A stretch of DNA of 64,000 bases from Roseiflexus sp034432635 (GTDB taxonomy: Bacteria > Chloroflexota > Chloroflexia > Chloroflexales > Roseiflexaceae), in contig DAOUBK010000071.1 in NCBI GenBank assembly GCA_034432635.1, forward strand, positions 80,928 through 144,927, written 5' to 3'. Both the position numbers and the translations under genes were made by a program. Below, one piece after another: positions 44,051 to 53,224 of this stretch (positions are counted from its first letter, which is position 1; every line of letters starts with the position of its first letter). The notes beneath the pieces are model-generated. The model was not told where the DNA came from, made no database searches, and was given only the letters and a program-made list of their open reading frames with translations.

Positions 44051-46438
44051 TTATGCGTCGATCGTTTCGGCGCGCTCGCGTGGCACACCATCCGTTTTCC
44101 CATCACGTGATCCATTGGACGTCGGTTGCTGCTCCTGCTCTGGCGCCAGAACCAGTTTGAGCAGGGCATAGATGCCAATTGCAGCCACGCCAAGCACGGT
44201 AATTTCACCCAGCGTATCGAAACTGCGGAAATCGACCAGAATGACATTCACCACATTGCGCCCGTTTGCCAGGGGTTGACTGTTTTCCGCCATAAAACTG
44301 CTCAACCGTGATTCGCCTGGCTCTGCCAGCGCCATCAGTGTAAGCAGGGTCATCAGTACACCGCCGGCAATCGCGAGTGCAGCCGATCGCAGTCGTGCGC
44401 CAACCGTCGAGAGATTGCTGAAGCGCGGCAGGCGGTAGACAACCAGCACGAACAGGATGGCAACCAGCGTCTCGACTGCGAACTGGGTGATAGCCAGGTC
44501 CGGTCCGGCAAACAGCAGAAAGACCAGCGCCATACCGTATCCAACGAATCCCAGCCCGACAACTGCCGCCATGCGTGATGTTGCACGCAGCACAAAGGTC
44601 GTTGCTGCAAGGATGATCAATGCCACCATCAGTTCATAGACGCGCACATCGGTCCAGTCTTGGGGAATGGTGATCGTTACCTGACCAACGACCAGCATCA
44701 AACCGGCCAGGAGAAGGGTTGTCATAACAATCAGACCGATGTAGAAGCGCAGATAGCCGTTCTGCAATGTGCGGGTCTGTCGTTCTGCCAGTGCGAGCAT
44801 GCCATTGACTGCACGGTGATACCAGCTTTCCGCTCCCAGCGTTGCAAGCGGCGCAGTTGCAGCAGCGATGCGCGGAAAGATGCTGCGCGCGTAGTACAGA
44901 CCGGCGCCGGCAAACAGGGTAAAGCCGCTCAACGCCAGCGCCTGCCCGGCGGCGCCCTCGATACCAGCCCACAGCACCAGTTCGACGGCTTTCACCTTGC
45001 CGATCACCGCTCCGGTTGCGGGTCCAACCAGGAGGTTGCCGATTGGTACCGAGAACAGTCCAGCGCAAAGCCCGCCCAGCGCCAGCGCCACCGGACCGAG
45101 CCACATGCTGAGCGGCGCTTCATGCGCCTTTTTGGGTGTATGCACCGGTTGACCGGTGAACACGCGCAGCGATACGAAACCGGCGGCAACAACCATCAGG
45201 ATGTTCGTTAGGAGCGCAACTCCGATCAGGAGCGGTTCACCGAGGTTCGCCTTGTACTGGACTTCCTTGGCAATAAAACCGAGCATCGGCGGCAACCCGG
45301 CCATCGACAACGCCGCCAGCATGGCCGCGGCAGCAGTGATCGGCATCGCAGCGCGTAACCCGCCCAGGTGCGAAATATCACGGGTGCCGGTTTCGTGATC
45401 GACCGAACCTGCCACCTGAAAGAGCGCCCCTTTGTAAAGCGCATGCCCCAGAGTAAAGACCATTGCCGCTTTGATGGCGTCGTCGGTTCCGACACCGATC
45501 AGCAGCACCAGCGTACCGAGCGCCGAGACGGTCGTATATGCCAGGATGCGCTTCAAGTCAGTCTGCTGCACTGCCAGAAACGAGCCAACGACCATCGTGG
45601 CGCCGCCGAAGAAGGTAAGCAGCAGTTGCCATGCCTCCGTGCCGCCAAGCACCGGATTCAGGCGCGCCAGCAGAAACACACCTGCTTTCACCATTGTTGC
45701 CGAGTGCAGGTACGAACTGACCGGCGTCGGCGCTTCCATCGCCCCCGGGAGCCAGAAGTGGAAGGGGAACTGCGCCGATTTGGTGAACGCGCCAAACAGC
45801 ACCAGCGCGAGAATGCCGCCGTACAGTGGATGCGTGTGCACTGTATCACCCTGTTGCAGCAGAGCGCTGATCTCCAGCGTCCCGGCGATCTGCCCCAGCA
45901 GCACGATCCCCGCCAGCAACCCCAGTCCGCCGATGCCGGTGACCAGCAGGCTCTGCAGCGCCGCCTTACGCGCCTTCTCATACTCGTGCTTGTACCCGAT
46001 CAGGAGATATGAACTGATCGTCGTCAACTCCCAGAACACGAACAGCGCGATCAGATTGTCGGACGTGACAATACCGAGCATTGCCGCCATGAAAATCAGC
46101 AGCAGCGTCAACATTCGCCCCAGCATCGGGTCATTCGCCAGGTAGCCGCCGGCGTAGATCAATACCAGCGTGCCAATGCCAGTGATTAACAGGGCGAAGA
46201 GGAGACTCAGGCCATCGATGCGAAACGACAGGTTAACCCCCAGACTCGGAACCCACGCATAACTGAAGCGCAACACATCGCCGCTGGCGACTGTCGGAAC
46301 GAGACTGATGAAGTAGATCATCAGTGCAAACGGTAGCAACGCTGCAAGCCATCCGGCATAGCGTGGTGCGAATCGGTGTAACCACGGCGCGGCAATGGCG
46401 CCGCCAAATCCTGAAAGAACCACAGTCAGCATGGGCAT
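44051..46438 (-). CDS. mrpA: Mrp Na+/H+ antiporter subunit A
   Basis: 795 residues, largest subunit, NuoL-like in its first about 500 residues (LFVFWELTTISSYLLIGYKH with the conserved Glu, AKSAQFPFHFWLPGAMEAPT with the Lys and the HSATMVKAG block) followed by the MrpA-specific region with the DUF4040/MbhD-like LLFAGPDLAITQFAVETLVA and a last EITVLGVAAIGIYALLKL. Drives Na+ export and pH homeostasis. First gene of the A-B-C-D-E-F-G operon. Confidence 0.96.
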   Translation of the reverse strand: MPMLTVVLSGFGGAIAAPWLHRFAPRYAGWLAALLPFALMIYFISLVPTVASGDVLRFSYAWVPSLGVNLSFRIDGLSLLFALLITGIGTLVLIYAGGYLANDPMLGRMLTLLLIFMAAMLGIVTSDNLIALFVFWELTTISSYLLIGYKHEYEKARKAALQSLLVTGIGGLGLLAGIVLLGQIAGTLEISALLQQGDTVHTHPLYGGILALVLFGAFTKSAQFPFHFWLPGAMEAPTPVSSYLHSATMVKAGVFLLARLNPVLGGTEAWQLLLTFFGGATMVVGSFLAVQQTDLKRILAYTTVSALGTLVLLIGVGTDDAIKAAMVFTLGHALYKGALFQVAGSVDHETGTRDISHLGGLRAAMPITAAAAMLAALSMAGLPPMLGFIAKEVQYKANLGEPLLIGVALLTNILMVVAAGFVSLRVFTGQPVHTPKKAHEAPLSMWLGPVALALGGLCAGLFSVPIGNLLVGPATGAVIGKVKAVELVLWAGIEGAAGQALALSGFTLFAGAGLYYARSIFPRIAAATAPLATLGAESWYHRAVNGMLALAERQTRTLQNGYLRFYIGLIVMTTLLLAGLMLVVGQVTITIPQDWTDVRVYELMVALIILAATTFVLRATSRMAAVVGLGFVGYGMALVFLLFAGPDLAITQFAVETLVAILFVLVVYRLPRFSNLSTVGARLRSAALAIAGGVLMTLLTLMALAEPGESRLSSFMAENSQPLANGRNVVNVILVDFRSFDTLGEITVLGVAAIGIYALLKLVLAPEQEQQPTSNGSRDGKTDGVPRERAETIDA

Positions 46439-46506
46439 TACTCAGAAACAGCACGGGGTCCGAAGCGTTCAGCCCACTTCGGCCCCCGCAATCTCTTACT
46501 TCCGTC

Positions 46507-46512
46507 AGTATA
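46507..46512 (-). promoter_or_regulatory. -10 element of the mrp operon
   Basis: Minus-strand TATACT (46512-46507), about 70 bases before mrpA; the -35 is weak. The 46439-46781 gap is otherwise AT-richer sequence with no gene. Confidence 0.3.
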
Positions 46513-46781
46513 ACACGCCTCAACAAGCGATCGACAGGGTACTCTTTCCTGATGCAATTGGTCAACTTTGCCCAACTGGAATGGTTCAGAACAGTGTCCC
46601 TATATTTATTTATGCTACCTCTGCATCTGGTGTGCTGGGGAGCGTGCAGAGCGATAAATCACGCGCAAGTCTTGCGGGAATATGATATGGTACACTCTGT
46701 GCTACGGATACTGATACTTTCTGAATAGACAAAGATGGCAGGCAGCGTTTTGGGATGCTCTGACCAGACGGAGTTGCAGAT

Positions 46782-47582
46782 GTGAGGAAACGCACTGATG
46801 ATTACACAAAAGCGGTGCAGCGGCGCGATTGCGCCAGCGCAGGTCCGGAGGGCGCGCCGGTCCTGGTGCTGATCCATGGGGCGCGTCTGACGTGCGCTAT
46901 GTGGCAACCGCAGATCGAGGCGCTCAGTGATACGTTTCGGGTGATTGCTCCCGATCTTCCAGGGCATGGCGCGCTGGCTGGCGTTCCGTTTTCAATTGAC
47001 GCGGCAGTGGAACAGGTTGCCGCAGTGGTCGATGCCCTTACCGGCGAACGTGTGATTGTCTGTGGACTATCGCTGGGTGGGTATGTTGCACTGGCGTTCG
47101 GTGCGCGTTATCCTTCGCGTACAACGGCGCTCATCCTGTCGGGGTGCGCAGTCGCGTTCAACGGTTTCGCCATTCGCCTGATGCGTGTGCCATATCTGGC
47201 GATTGCGCGCCTGTTGACCGGCACGTTCGCACCCTTACTGGCGCGTGCTGAGGGGCGTACATTCCGCAAACGCTACCCTCCGGATCTGGTTGACCCGATA
47301 GTGGCGCGTGGGTTCTTCTACCGTTTCTATCCCGAAGTCTCGGCTGCCCTGATCGACTTCGATCCGCTACCGGCGCTTCGCGCGTGCGAGTGTCCGGTTT
47401 TGTTGCTCAATGGCGCTGCGGATCGTTTCTTCCGGCGTGACGAGCGATTGTATCTACGCGCGCTGCGCTCTGGTCGGGTGCGTCTGATCGAAGGCGCCGC
47501 GCATCTGGCAAACCTTGATCAACCTGAAGCGTATACTCGCGCGCTACGCGACTTTGCAACTGAAATAGCGACTGTTCAATGA
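46782..47582 (+). CDS. alpha/beta hydrolase
   Basis: 266 residues. LVLIHGARLTCAMW carries the HG oxyanion loop, nucleophile Ser in CGLSLGGY (about residue 105), acid in NGAADRFFRRDE and His in EGAAHLANLDQPEAY. Similar to 3-oxoadipate enol-lactonase-type esterases; substrate unknown. GTG start at 46782. Followed closely by an ABC ATPase remnant. Confidence 0.9.
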   Translation: MRKRTDDYTKAVQRRDCASAGPEGAPVLVLIHGARLTCAMWQPQIEALSDTFRVIAPDLPGHGALAGVPFSIDAAVEQVAAVVDALTGERVIVCGLSLGGYVALAFGARYPSRTTALILSGCAVAFNGFAIRLMRVPYLAIARLLTGTFAPLLARAEGRTFRKRYPPDLVDPIVARGFFYRFYPEVSAALIDFDPLPALRACECPVLLLNGAADRFFRRDERLYLRALRSGRVRLIEGAAHLANLDQPEAYTRALRDFATEIATVQ

Positions 47583-47733
47583 GTCGAATGAAATTATCGC
47601 CGAAACGTCATTCGATACCGCTGCATTGCGCAAGGTGCAGGGAAACGCAGAAGTCACGCTGCACCCCATCCGTCCGGTCGGGCTTGGCATGGAGGAGGTC
47701 TTTTTACATCTGCAACGAGAAAGGAAGTCATAA
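47576..47733 (+). pseudogene. ABC transporter ATPase C-terminal remnant
   Basis: An open reading without start, ending at TAA 47731-47733, encodes about 52 residues (TSFDTAALRKVQGNAEVTLH, PIRPVGLGMEEVFLHLQRER). GLGMEEVFLHL is the usual end of ABC-2 type ATPases (LEDVFLxLT). The nucleotide-binding body is absent. Its TAATG overlaps the universal stress protein start. Confidence 0.55.
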
Positions 47734-48635
47734 TGACACGTCGTATACTCATACCGCTCGATGGATCCGTTACCGCCGAAGCCATACTGCCGTATGCCGC
47801 GTCGCTGGCGCGTGCCACCGACGCATCGTTGTTGCTGCTGCGTATCGTCACTCCCGGTGAGATCAGTCAATCGCTCTTCTGGAAAACCACTGTTCCGGCG
47901 GAATTGCGTCGTGAGTGGACTGAAGAAGCGCTGACGCGCGCAAATGTCTATCTAGCAAGTGTGGCGGAGCGGTTGCGTGCCAGAGACCTGCCCGTCGTTT
48001 TTGACGTCCAACCGGCAGAAGATGCTGCTACTGCAATCGTGGCGCGGGCAGAACATGAGCTGGATGTTCGCCTGATTGCAATGACCACCCACGGCTACGG
48101 CGGCGCCCTGCGTTGGGCATTCGGTAGCGTTGCGGCAAAGGTGTTGCATGCCACACCGACACCCTTGCTCGTCGTGCGCTCGAATGGAGTGGAACGTTCA
48201 TCGGTGACCGAAGTTTCCTACCGCACTATCTGCGTTCCCCTCGATGGTTCGCCGTTAGCCGAGCAGGCGCTGGCTACAGCCCAACCGATCGCCGCGCGGA
48301 TCGGTGCCACCCTGCTGCTGGTCTGCGTCGTCACAGGCGACGACATTATCGAAGCGCGCAATTATCTGGAGGGTGTGGCGGAGCGTCTGCGCGCCGACCA
48401 CCTCGATGTACAGACCTACGTGGTTGAAGGTATTCCGGCGGATCAGATCATCTATGTCGCACAAACTGGACATGCTGATCTGATCGTCATGGCAACCCAC
48501 GGGCGAACCGGCCTGCGCCAGATCTGGCTTGGCAGTGTGGCGACGAAAGTGGTGCATAGCTCGGAATTGCCGGTGTTGCTGGTACGGTCGCAAGACGAGG
48601 AGGAAAACGTTGAAACGTTGAACGTTGAACGTTGA
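47733..48635 (+). CDS. tandem universal stress protein
   Basis: 300 residues with two UspA domains. Each ends with the ATP-binding pattern: TTHGYGGALRWAFGSVAAKV and ATHGRTGLRQIWLGSVATKV, followed by PLLVVR and PVLLVR. Starts RRILIPLDGSVTAEAILP. The last ten residues (EENVETLNVER) come from the intergenic AACGTTGA repeat, so the natural C-terminus has been replaced or extended. ATG shares a base with the remnant's TAA; AGAAAGGAAG upstream. Confidence 0.94.
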   Translation: MTRRILIPLDGSVTAEAILPYAASLARATDASLLLLRIVTPGEISQSLFWKTTVPAELRREWTEEALTRANVYLASVAERLRARDLPVVFDVQPAEDAATAIVARAEHELDVRLIAMTTHGYGGALRWAFGSVAAKVLHATPTPLLVVRSNGVERSSVTEVSYRTICVPLDGSPLAEQALATAQPIAARIGATLLLVCVVTGDDIIEARNYLEGVAERLRADHLDVQTYVVEGIPADQIIYVAQTGHADLIVMATHGRTGLRQIWLGSVATKVVHSSELPVLLVRSQDEEENVETLNVER

Positions 48636-48706
48636 ACGTTGGGCGCTGAATGTTGGGTGTTGAACGTTGAAACGTTGAACGTTGGAACGTTAAGCGTTGG
48701 GTGCTG
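48605..48706. repeat. low-complexity AACGTTGA repeat tract
   Basis: Degenerate 7-10-base units (GTTGAACGTTGAAACGTTG with TGTTGGGTG variants). Same family, opposite strand, as 12614-12680. It overlaps the 3' end of the stress-protein gene. Confidence 0.8.
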
Positions 48707-48915
48707 CATTTCTCCGATGGCGCTGAAGCAAGCGGCGATCGCTGGTGCGGTACTCGAATAGGATGGAAATACGCCATCACCCACTGTTCACTGCGTTCCT
48801 CTACCCACGAGGATCGCGTATACCAGAAGGCGCGGATCGCATCGTCTGGCGTGCGGAAGCCACGCTGCCGCGCACTGCCGGTCACGCGCGCGAGGGATCG
48901 CCCCGGTGCGCAGCA

Positions 48916-49280
48916 GGAGGGGCGACGCATGTGTTGCCCCTCCCCGTTCCCCTGGCGTCCATTGGTGCAAGCAATTCTCGGCAGCAAGGCGCGCTACCGT
49001 GGATGATGCAAACAGGCGCTCGTGTGTCCGGGAGGCACGGTGGGGCGTGACCGTGATCAGCCGATGCTGCATCCATCAGGAAGAAACGTACATAACAGGC
49101 TCCAGGGAGGGCGGGCATCGTGCCTCCAGGCGCTCCGCGTGAGAGGGACACCCGGTGTCTGCACACCGGCGCGCCTGGATTGCGACCCGGACGCCCCGCG
49201 CAGGTAGGATATCCTGTCTTGCCCCCATGTCTCAATGTGCGACAACCCTGGATCCCCCGCGCAGGCAGGACATCCTCGCT
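48916..49280. repeat. palindromic and 61-base tandem repeats in a gene-free gap
   Basis: A hairpin GGAGGGGCGAC/GTTGCCCCTCC (48916-48926, 48933-48943) around a GCATGT loop, and a diverged tandem pair CCCCGCGCAGGTAGGATATC (from 49194) / CCCCGCGCAGGCAGGACATC (from 49255), period 61. The whole 48636-49440 stretch has open readings on several frames but none with family-like sequence or ribosome site. Confidence 0.5.
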
Positions 49281-49452
49281 CCGTGGCGCCTCCCCGGAAG
49301 CGTGGTAGAATGTTCGACACGTGTTCGCCTGCATGCATGGCACGTTGCCGGTACTGCCCCGTCTTGACGCTGCGGAAAGTTTTCGCCGCGTCTTCCGGCA
49401 CGGTGGCATGACGTGTGACTCAGGGCAGCAGGTTGCAGGATCGTTGAATTAC

Positions 49453-49483
49453 GATAGTTTTTACTATCAAAATATGGTATACT
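49453..49483 (+). promoter_or_regulatory. apbC/mrp promoter with operator palindrome
   Basis: TATACT at 49478-49483, about 37 bases before the ATG. The perfect inverted repeat GATAGT-TTTT-ACTATC (49453-49468) covers the expected -35 region, so a regulator bound there would block or replace the -35 contact. Confidence 0.55.
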
Positions 49484-49520
49484 GGATGATAGATACAGTC
49501 ATGCTGGGAAGCGAGGAAGC

Positions 49521-50624
49521 ATGGGTCTCTTTTCACGTCGCGATGATGCGTTGAGCGAGCAGCGCGTATTGCAGGCGTTGTCAACCGTCCAGGAGCCGGA
49601 ACTCGGCGGCGATCTGGTATCGCGCAGGATGATCAAAAACCTGGTCATCGAAGGCGATGCAGTGCGTTTTGCAGTGGAATTGACCACTCCCGCCTGTCCG
49701 CTCAAGGATCAGATCCAGCGCGAATGTGAAGAAGCGCTCGAAAAGATCGCTGGCATCCCGCGCGATCGGGTGAGCATCGAGTTTACCGCTCAGGTGCGCC
49801 CCCGTGGCGGTATTCCCGAACATGTCGCCATCCCCGGCGTCAGCCATGTCATCGCGGTCTCCGCTGGCAAGGGCGGTGTGGGGAAATCGACCGTCGCCGT
49901 CAACCTGGCGGTGTCGCTTGCACGTGAGGGCGCGCAGGTCGGTTTGCTCGACGCCGATGTGTATGGTCCGTCGGTGCCGCTGATGATGGGTGTGCGTTCA
50001 CAGCAACTGGAAGCGGTGAGCGGTCCTGATGGCGAGCCGCGTATGCTACCGATCGAAGCGCATGGGATCAAGATGATGTCGATCGGTTTCTTAATCGACG
50101 ACCGGCAACCGGTGATCTGGCGCGGACCTATGGTATCGCAACTGCTGCGGCAGTTTCTCTACCAGGTGCTGTGGGCGCCGCTCGACTACCTGATCATCGA
50201 TATGCCCCCTGGCACCGGTGATATTGCGCTGACCCTGGCGCAATCGTTGCAGAATGCCGGTCTGACCGGCGTGGTGACGGTGACGACGCCGCAACAGGTA
50301 GCGACCGCCGATGTGCTGAAGAGTATGGAAATGTTTCGCAAGGTGAACGTGCCGCTGCTTGGCATTATCGAAAATATGGCATACTTCGTCGCGCCGGACA
50401 CTGGGAAGCGTTATGATATCTTCGGGTCGGGCGGGGCGGCTCGACTCGCGGCACAACTTGGGGTGCCACTGCTGGGGCAGATTCCTCTCGGATTGAGTAT
50501 CCGCGAAGGGGGTGATCACGGTCAACCGGCGGTGCTCAGCAATCTTCCAGACGCCTACGCTGATGTCTTCTGTGAGATCGCGCGCAAACTGGCAGCACGT
50601 ATCAGCGTTATGGAGTATGCCTAA
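49521..50624 (+). CDS. Mrp/ApbC/NBP35-type Fe-S carrier P-loop ATPase
   Basis: 367 residues. N-terminal DUF59/MIP18 domain (about 12-95, VLQALSTVQEPELGGDLVS, TTPACPLKDQIQ), then the ParA-like ATPase with deviant Walker A GKGGVGKST (about residue 118) and LDADVYGPSVP. The C-terminal CxxC for Fe-S binding is not seen in the usual place. Delivers or inserts Fe-S clusters. Starts a plus-strand run with moaA and an A-type carrier. Confidence 0.93.
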   Translation: MGLFSRRDDALSEQRVLQALSTVQEPELGGDLVSRRMIKNLVIEGDAVRFAVELTTPACPLKDQIQRECEEALEKIAGIPRDRVSIEFTAQVRPRGGIPEHVAIPGVSHVIAVSAGKGGVGKSTVAVNLAVSLAREGAQVGLLDADVYGPSVPLMMGVRSQQLEAVSGPDGEPRMLPIEAHGIKMMSIGFLIDDRQPVIWRGPMVSQLLRQFLYQVLWAPLDYLIIDMPPGTGDIALTLAQSLQNAGLTGVVTVTTPQQVATADVLKSMEMFRKVNVPLLGIIENMAYFVAPDTGKRYDIFGSGGAARLAAQLGVPLLGQIPLGLSIREGGDHGQPAVLSNLPDAYADVFCEIARKLAARISVMEYA

Positions 50625-50710
50625 GGCATCGAGGGCGGTGACATCCAGTCGCGCCCGTCTTCTGCGCTGTATCAGCGTTCTGGAGTATGTCTGGTGTATC
50701 GAGGGGGCTA
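50601..50710. repeat. 70-base tandem duplication between apbC/mrp and moaA
   Basis: ATCAGCGTTATGGAGTATGC (from 50601) and ATCAGCGTTCTGGAGTATGT (from 50671) begin two diverged copies with shared ATCGAGGG at 50628 and 50698. The first copy codes for the last residues of the ATPase; the second supplies the GAGGGGG ribosome site of moaA. Confidence 0.75.
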
Positions 50711-51780
50711 TGCAGTACGATGAGGTACGTCGGGGAACAATCCCGCTCTATACCGCCGATCAGATCCGTCAGGCGAGGCCGTTCTATCCAACCGATGCTC
50801 CCGCACACGACTCGTATGGCAGGCGGATCGATTATCTGCGCATTTCGCTGACCGACCGCTGCAACATGCGGTGCGTCTACTGTATGCCGGAGATCGGCAT
50901 GCAGTTCATGCCACGTTCGGAGTTGTTGACGACCGGCGAGTTGCTGCTGGTGGTGCGTGCCGCTGCCAGAGCCGGATTCCGCAAGATTCGCCTGACCGGC
51001 GGCGAGCCGACCCTGCGCCCCGATATTGTCGAGATTGTGCGGGAAATCAAGCGCACCCCCGGAATCACCCACATCGCCCTGACAACCAATGCGCTGCGGC
51101 TGGAAAAACTGGCCGAACCGCTCAGGGAAGCCGGTCTTGACCGTGTGAATATCAGCATCGATACGCTCGATCCGGAAAAGTTCCGCCGGATGACGCGCGG
51201 CGGTTCGTTTGAAAAGGTGTGGGCTGGCATCGAGGCAGCCGATCGGGCAGGATTGCACCCGATCAAGCTCAACTCGGTCGTGGTGCGCGGCATGAATGAC
51301 GAGGAGGTTCCGCAACTTGCAGCGTTGACGCTTCGTTATCCCTGGGAGATGCGATTCATCGAGGTGATGCCGCTGGCTGGCGTGGCGGATCTGGCGCAGA
51401 GCAGCGTGGTGACGAGCGCCGAGTTGATTGCACGCCTGGAAGCGGTGTATGGACCGCTCGAAGATCTCGGGCTGGCGCCTGCCGACTCGGCGCGGCGGTA
51501 TCGCATCCCTGGCGCTCCCGGCAAACTGGGGTTCATCAGTTCGGTGAGTGAGCCGTTTTGCGCAACATGCAATCGCATGCGTCTGACATCCGATGGACGA
51601 CTACATCTCTGTCTGTTGCGCGATCAGGAGGTCGATCTGCGCGCTGCGATCCGCAGCGGCGCGTCACTGGACGAGATCGAGCAGATCATTCGTCATGCAG
51701 TGGCGCTCAAACCATGGGGGCATGGCCTGCCCGAAGGCGTGCTGCCGACCCTGCGCGGCATGTCGGAACTGGGGGGGTAA
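50710..51780 (+). CDS. moaA: GTP 3',8-cyclase, molybdenum cofactor synthesis
   Basis: 356 residues, radical SAM enzyme of the first Moco step. N-terminal cluster CNMRCVYC, SAM-binding LTGGEPTLR, C-terminal cluster CATCNRMRLTSDGRLHLC, and the ending ELGG with the C-terminal Gly-Gly needed for catalysis. An N-terminal extension of about 30 residues precedes YGRRIDYLRISLTDRCN. No other moa gene is adjacent. Confidence 0.96.
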   Translation: MQYDEVRRGTIPLYTADQIRQARPFYPTDAPAHDSYGRRIDYLRISLTDRCNMRCVYCMPEIGMQFMPRSELLTTGELLLVVRAAARAGFRKIRLTGGEPTLRPDIVEIVREIKRTPGITHIALTTNALRLEKLAEPLREAGLDRVNISIDTLDPEKFRRMTRGGSFEKVWAGIEAADRAGLHPIKLNSVVVRGMNDEEVPQLAALTLRYPWEMRFIEVMPLAGVADLAQSSVVTSAELIARLEAVYGPLEDLGLAPADSARRYRIPGAPGKLGFISSVSEPFCATCNRMRLTSDGRLHLCLLRDQEVDLRAAIRSGASLDEIEQIIRHAVALKPWGHGLPEGVLPTLRGMSELGG

Positions 51781-51793
51781 GTTCGTTTAGATA

Positions 51794-51822
51794 TTGTGTT
51801 TCTTGCGTAACTCTGGTATACT
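51794..51822 (+). promoter_or_regulatory. promoter of the A-type carrier gene
   Basis: TTGTGT (51794-51799), 17-base spacer, TATACT (51817-51822), starting just after the moaA stop; leader of about 108 bases. Confidence 0.6.
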
Positions 51823-51937
51823 CCAGCACAAACACAGAATGACGGTTTATGCTGGCAGTACGATGGCGACCAGGAGTGTCGTCCAGGAATACACCAACAG
51901 GCACTACTTTTCGTGACAGTCAGGAGGCGCACACACT

Positions 51938-52387
51938 ATGGCAACCATTGAGCAGGACGTGGTTCAGCATCAGGAGAACGAATTCCCGCCGGTGCTCGAA
52001 ATTACGGAAGGTGCGTCGCTCCGTCTGCAAAGCATGATGAAGGAGCGCAACCTGGAAGGGTACAGTCTGCGCGTCTTCGTATCCGGCGGCGGGTGCTCCG
52101 GTTTGCAGTACGGAATGACGTTCGACAACGAGGAGCGCTTCGGCGATACGGTGTGGCACGCCCACGGCTTGCGGATCATGGTCGATCCGATCAGCGCACG
52201 CTATCTGATGGGCGCCACAATCTCATACCAGCAGGATAACATGCTGGCAGGCGCGTTCAAGATCGACAACCCGAACGCGGTTTCGAGCTGCGGCTGTGGT
52301 CACTCGTTCCGCACCCGCGATCAGCAGAGTGCGGATGATGAGTATGACGGCTACAGCGGCGGTGGTGGTTGCTGCAGCAGTCACTAG
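51938..52387 (+). CDS. HesB/IscA/ErpA-type Fe-S cluster carrier
   Basis: 149 residues. Family core about 17-115 with the three cluster cysteines in GGGCSGLQYGM and SSCGCGHSF. Longer than usual (about 110) because of an N-terminal 15-residue lead and a C-terminal tail rich in Gly, Asp and Tyr ending GGGGCCSSH, which adds two cysteines. Delivers clusters to target enzymes such as those made by MoaA and other SAM enzymes nearby. AGTCAGGAGGCGC is its ribosome site. Confidence 0.94.
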   Translation: MATIEQDVVQHQENEFPPVLEITEGASLRLQSMMKERNLEGYSLRVFVSGGGCSGLQYGMTFDNEERFGDTVWHAHGLRIMVDPISARYLMGATISYQQDNMLAGAFKIDNPNAVSSCGCGHSFRTRDQQSADDEYDGYSGGGGCCSSH

Positions 52388-52463
52388 GCGTACTTCGTTA
52401 CTTACGTTCTTCCAGGGTAGCGGTGCTGCGGTTCCGCTACCTTTGTTGTGATAACGAGCATCT

Positions 52464-52808
52464 ATGCATTCCTTCGTGCAGCGTTCCTACCGTGACCTTA
52501 CCGTCGAGCAGGTCGAGGCAAAGCTCGATCGGGGGGAGGCGTTTCGCTTCATCGATGTGCGCGAAGCCGCAGAGCACGCGCTTGCGCGCATCGAGGGCGC
52601 AGAACTTTTGCCGCTCAGTCGCGCTGCTGAGTGGATCGAAACGCTCGATCCCGGTCAGGAGTATGTCTTTTTTTGTCACCACGGGCTGCGTAGCGCGCAT
52701 GTGGCAGAATATGTCGCGTCCACTCTTGGGTTTGCGCGCGTTGCGAACATGATCGGCGGTATCGAAGCATGGTCGCTGCACATCGATCCGTCGGTACCGC
52801 GCTATTGA
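52464..52808 (+). CDS. rhodanese-like sulfurtransferase
   Basis: 114 residues, single rhodanese domain. FIDVREAAEHALARI and active-site Cys in FFCHHGLRS (loop CHHGLRS). Carries persulfide sulfur, fitting the Fe-S/Moco context. ATG at 52464 and 76 bases after the A-type carrier. Confidence 0.93.
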   Translation: MHSFVQRSYRDLTVEQVEAKLDRGEAFRFIDVREAAEHALARIEGAELLPLSRAAEWIETLDPGQEYVFFCHHGLRSAHVAEYVASTLGFARVANMIGGIEAWSLHIDPSVPRY

Positions 52809-52831
52809 CGGGAAAGAGCGAAACGGGCGCT

Positions 52832-53224
52832 ATGAATCACTATCTCGAAGGTATTCGCCTGTTCAACGCAGGAGAATACTGGCACGCGCACGAAGAATGG
52901 GAATGGTGCTGGCGTCGGTCATCCGAACCGGAGGCGATGTTCTATAAGGGCATCATTCAGGCGGCTGCGGCGCTCGAGAAGTGGAAGCGCGGTCAACCGC
53001 GCGGTATGCGCCTCAACTACGCAAAGAGTCGTCCCAAACTCGTCGCAGTTAGCCCTTCGATGCGTGGTCTCGATGTTGCAGCGCTAATTACTGCAATGGA
53101 TCGTTTCGTGGCGATGGGAGGACCACCGGCGCTGATACCACGAATCGTTCTCGATCCGCCGACTGCCGCCGCACTCGAAGTGCATATTCGAGCAATCCAG
53201 GCGAACCCGCACCATGTATGCTGA
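52832..53224 (+). CDS. DUF309 protein
   Basis: 130 residues. Signature LFNAGEYWHAHEEWEWCWRR and FYKGIIQAAAALEKWKRGQP is diagnostic of DUF309, an all-helical family with conserved His/Glu. Function unknown. 23 bases after the rhodanese and overlapping the next gene by 11 bases. Confidence 0.9.
   Translation: MNHYLEGIRLFNAGEYWHAHEEWEWCWRRSSEPEAMFYKGIIQAAAALEKWKRGQPRGMRLNYAKSRPKLVAVSPSMRGLDVAALITAMDRFVAMGGPPALIPRIVLDPPTAAALEVHIRAIQANPHHVC

Noticed and set aside
48487..48987. 166-aa minus-strand ORF
   Set aside because: Mostly a translation of the AACGTTGA repeat and antisense to the universal stress protein gene.
48882..49409. 175-aa minus-strand ORF
   Set aside because: Cys/Arg/Gly-rich reading of repeat DNA, no ribosome site or family pattern.
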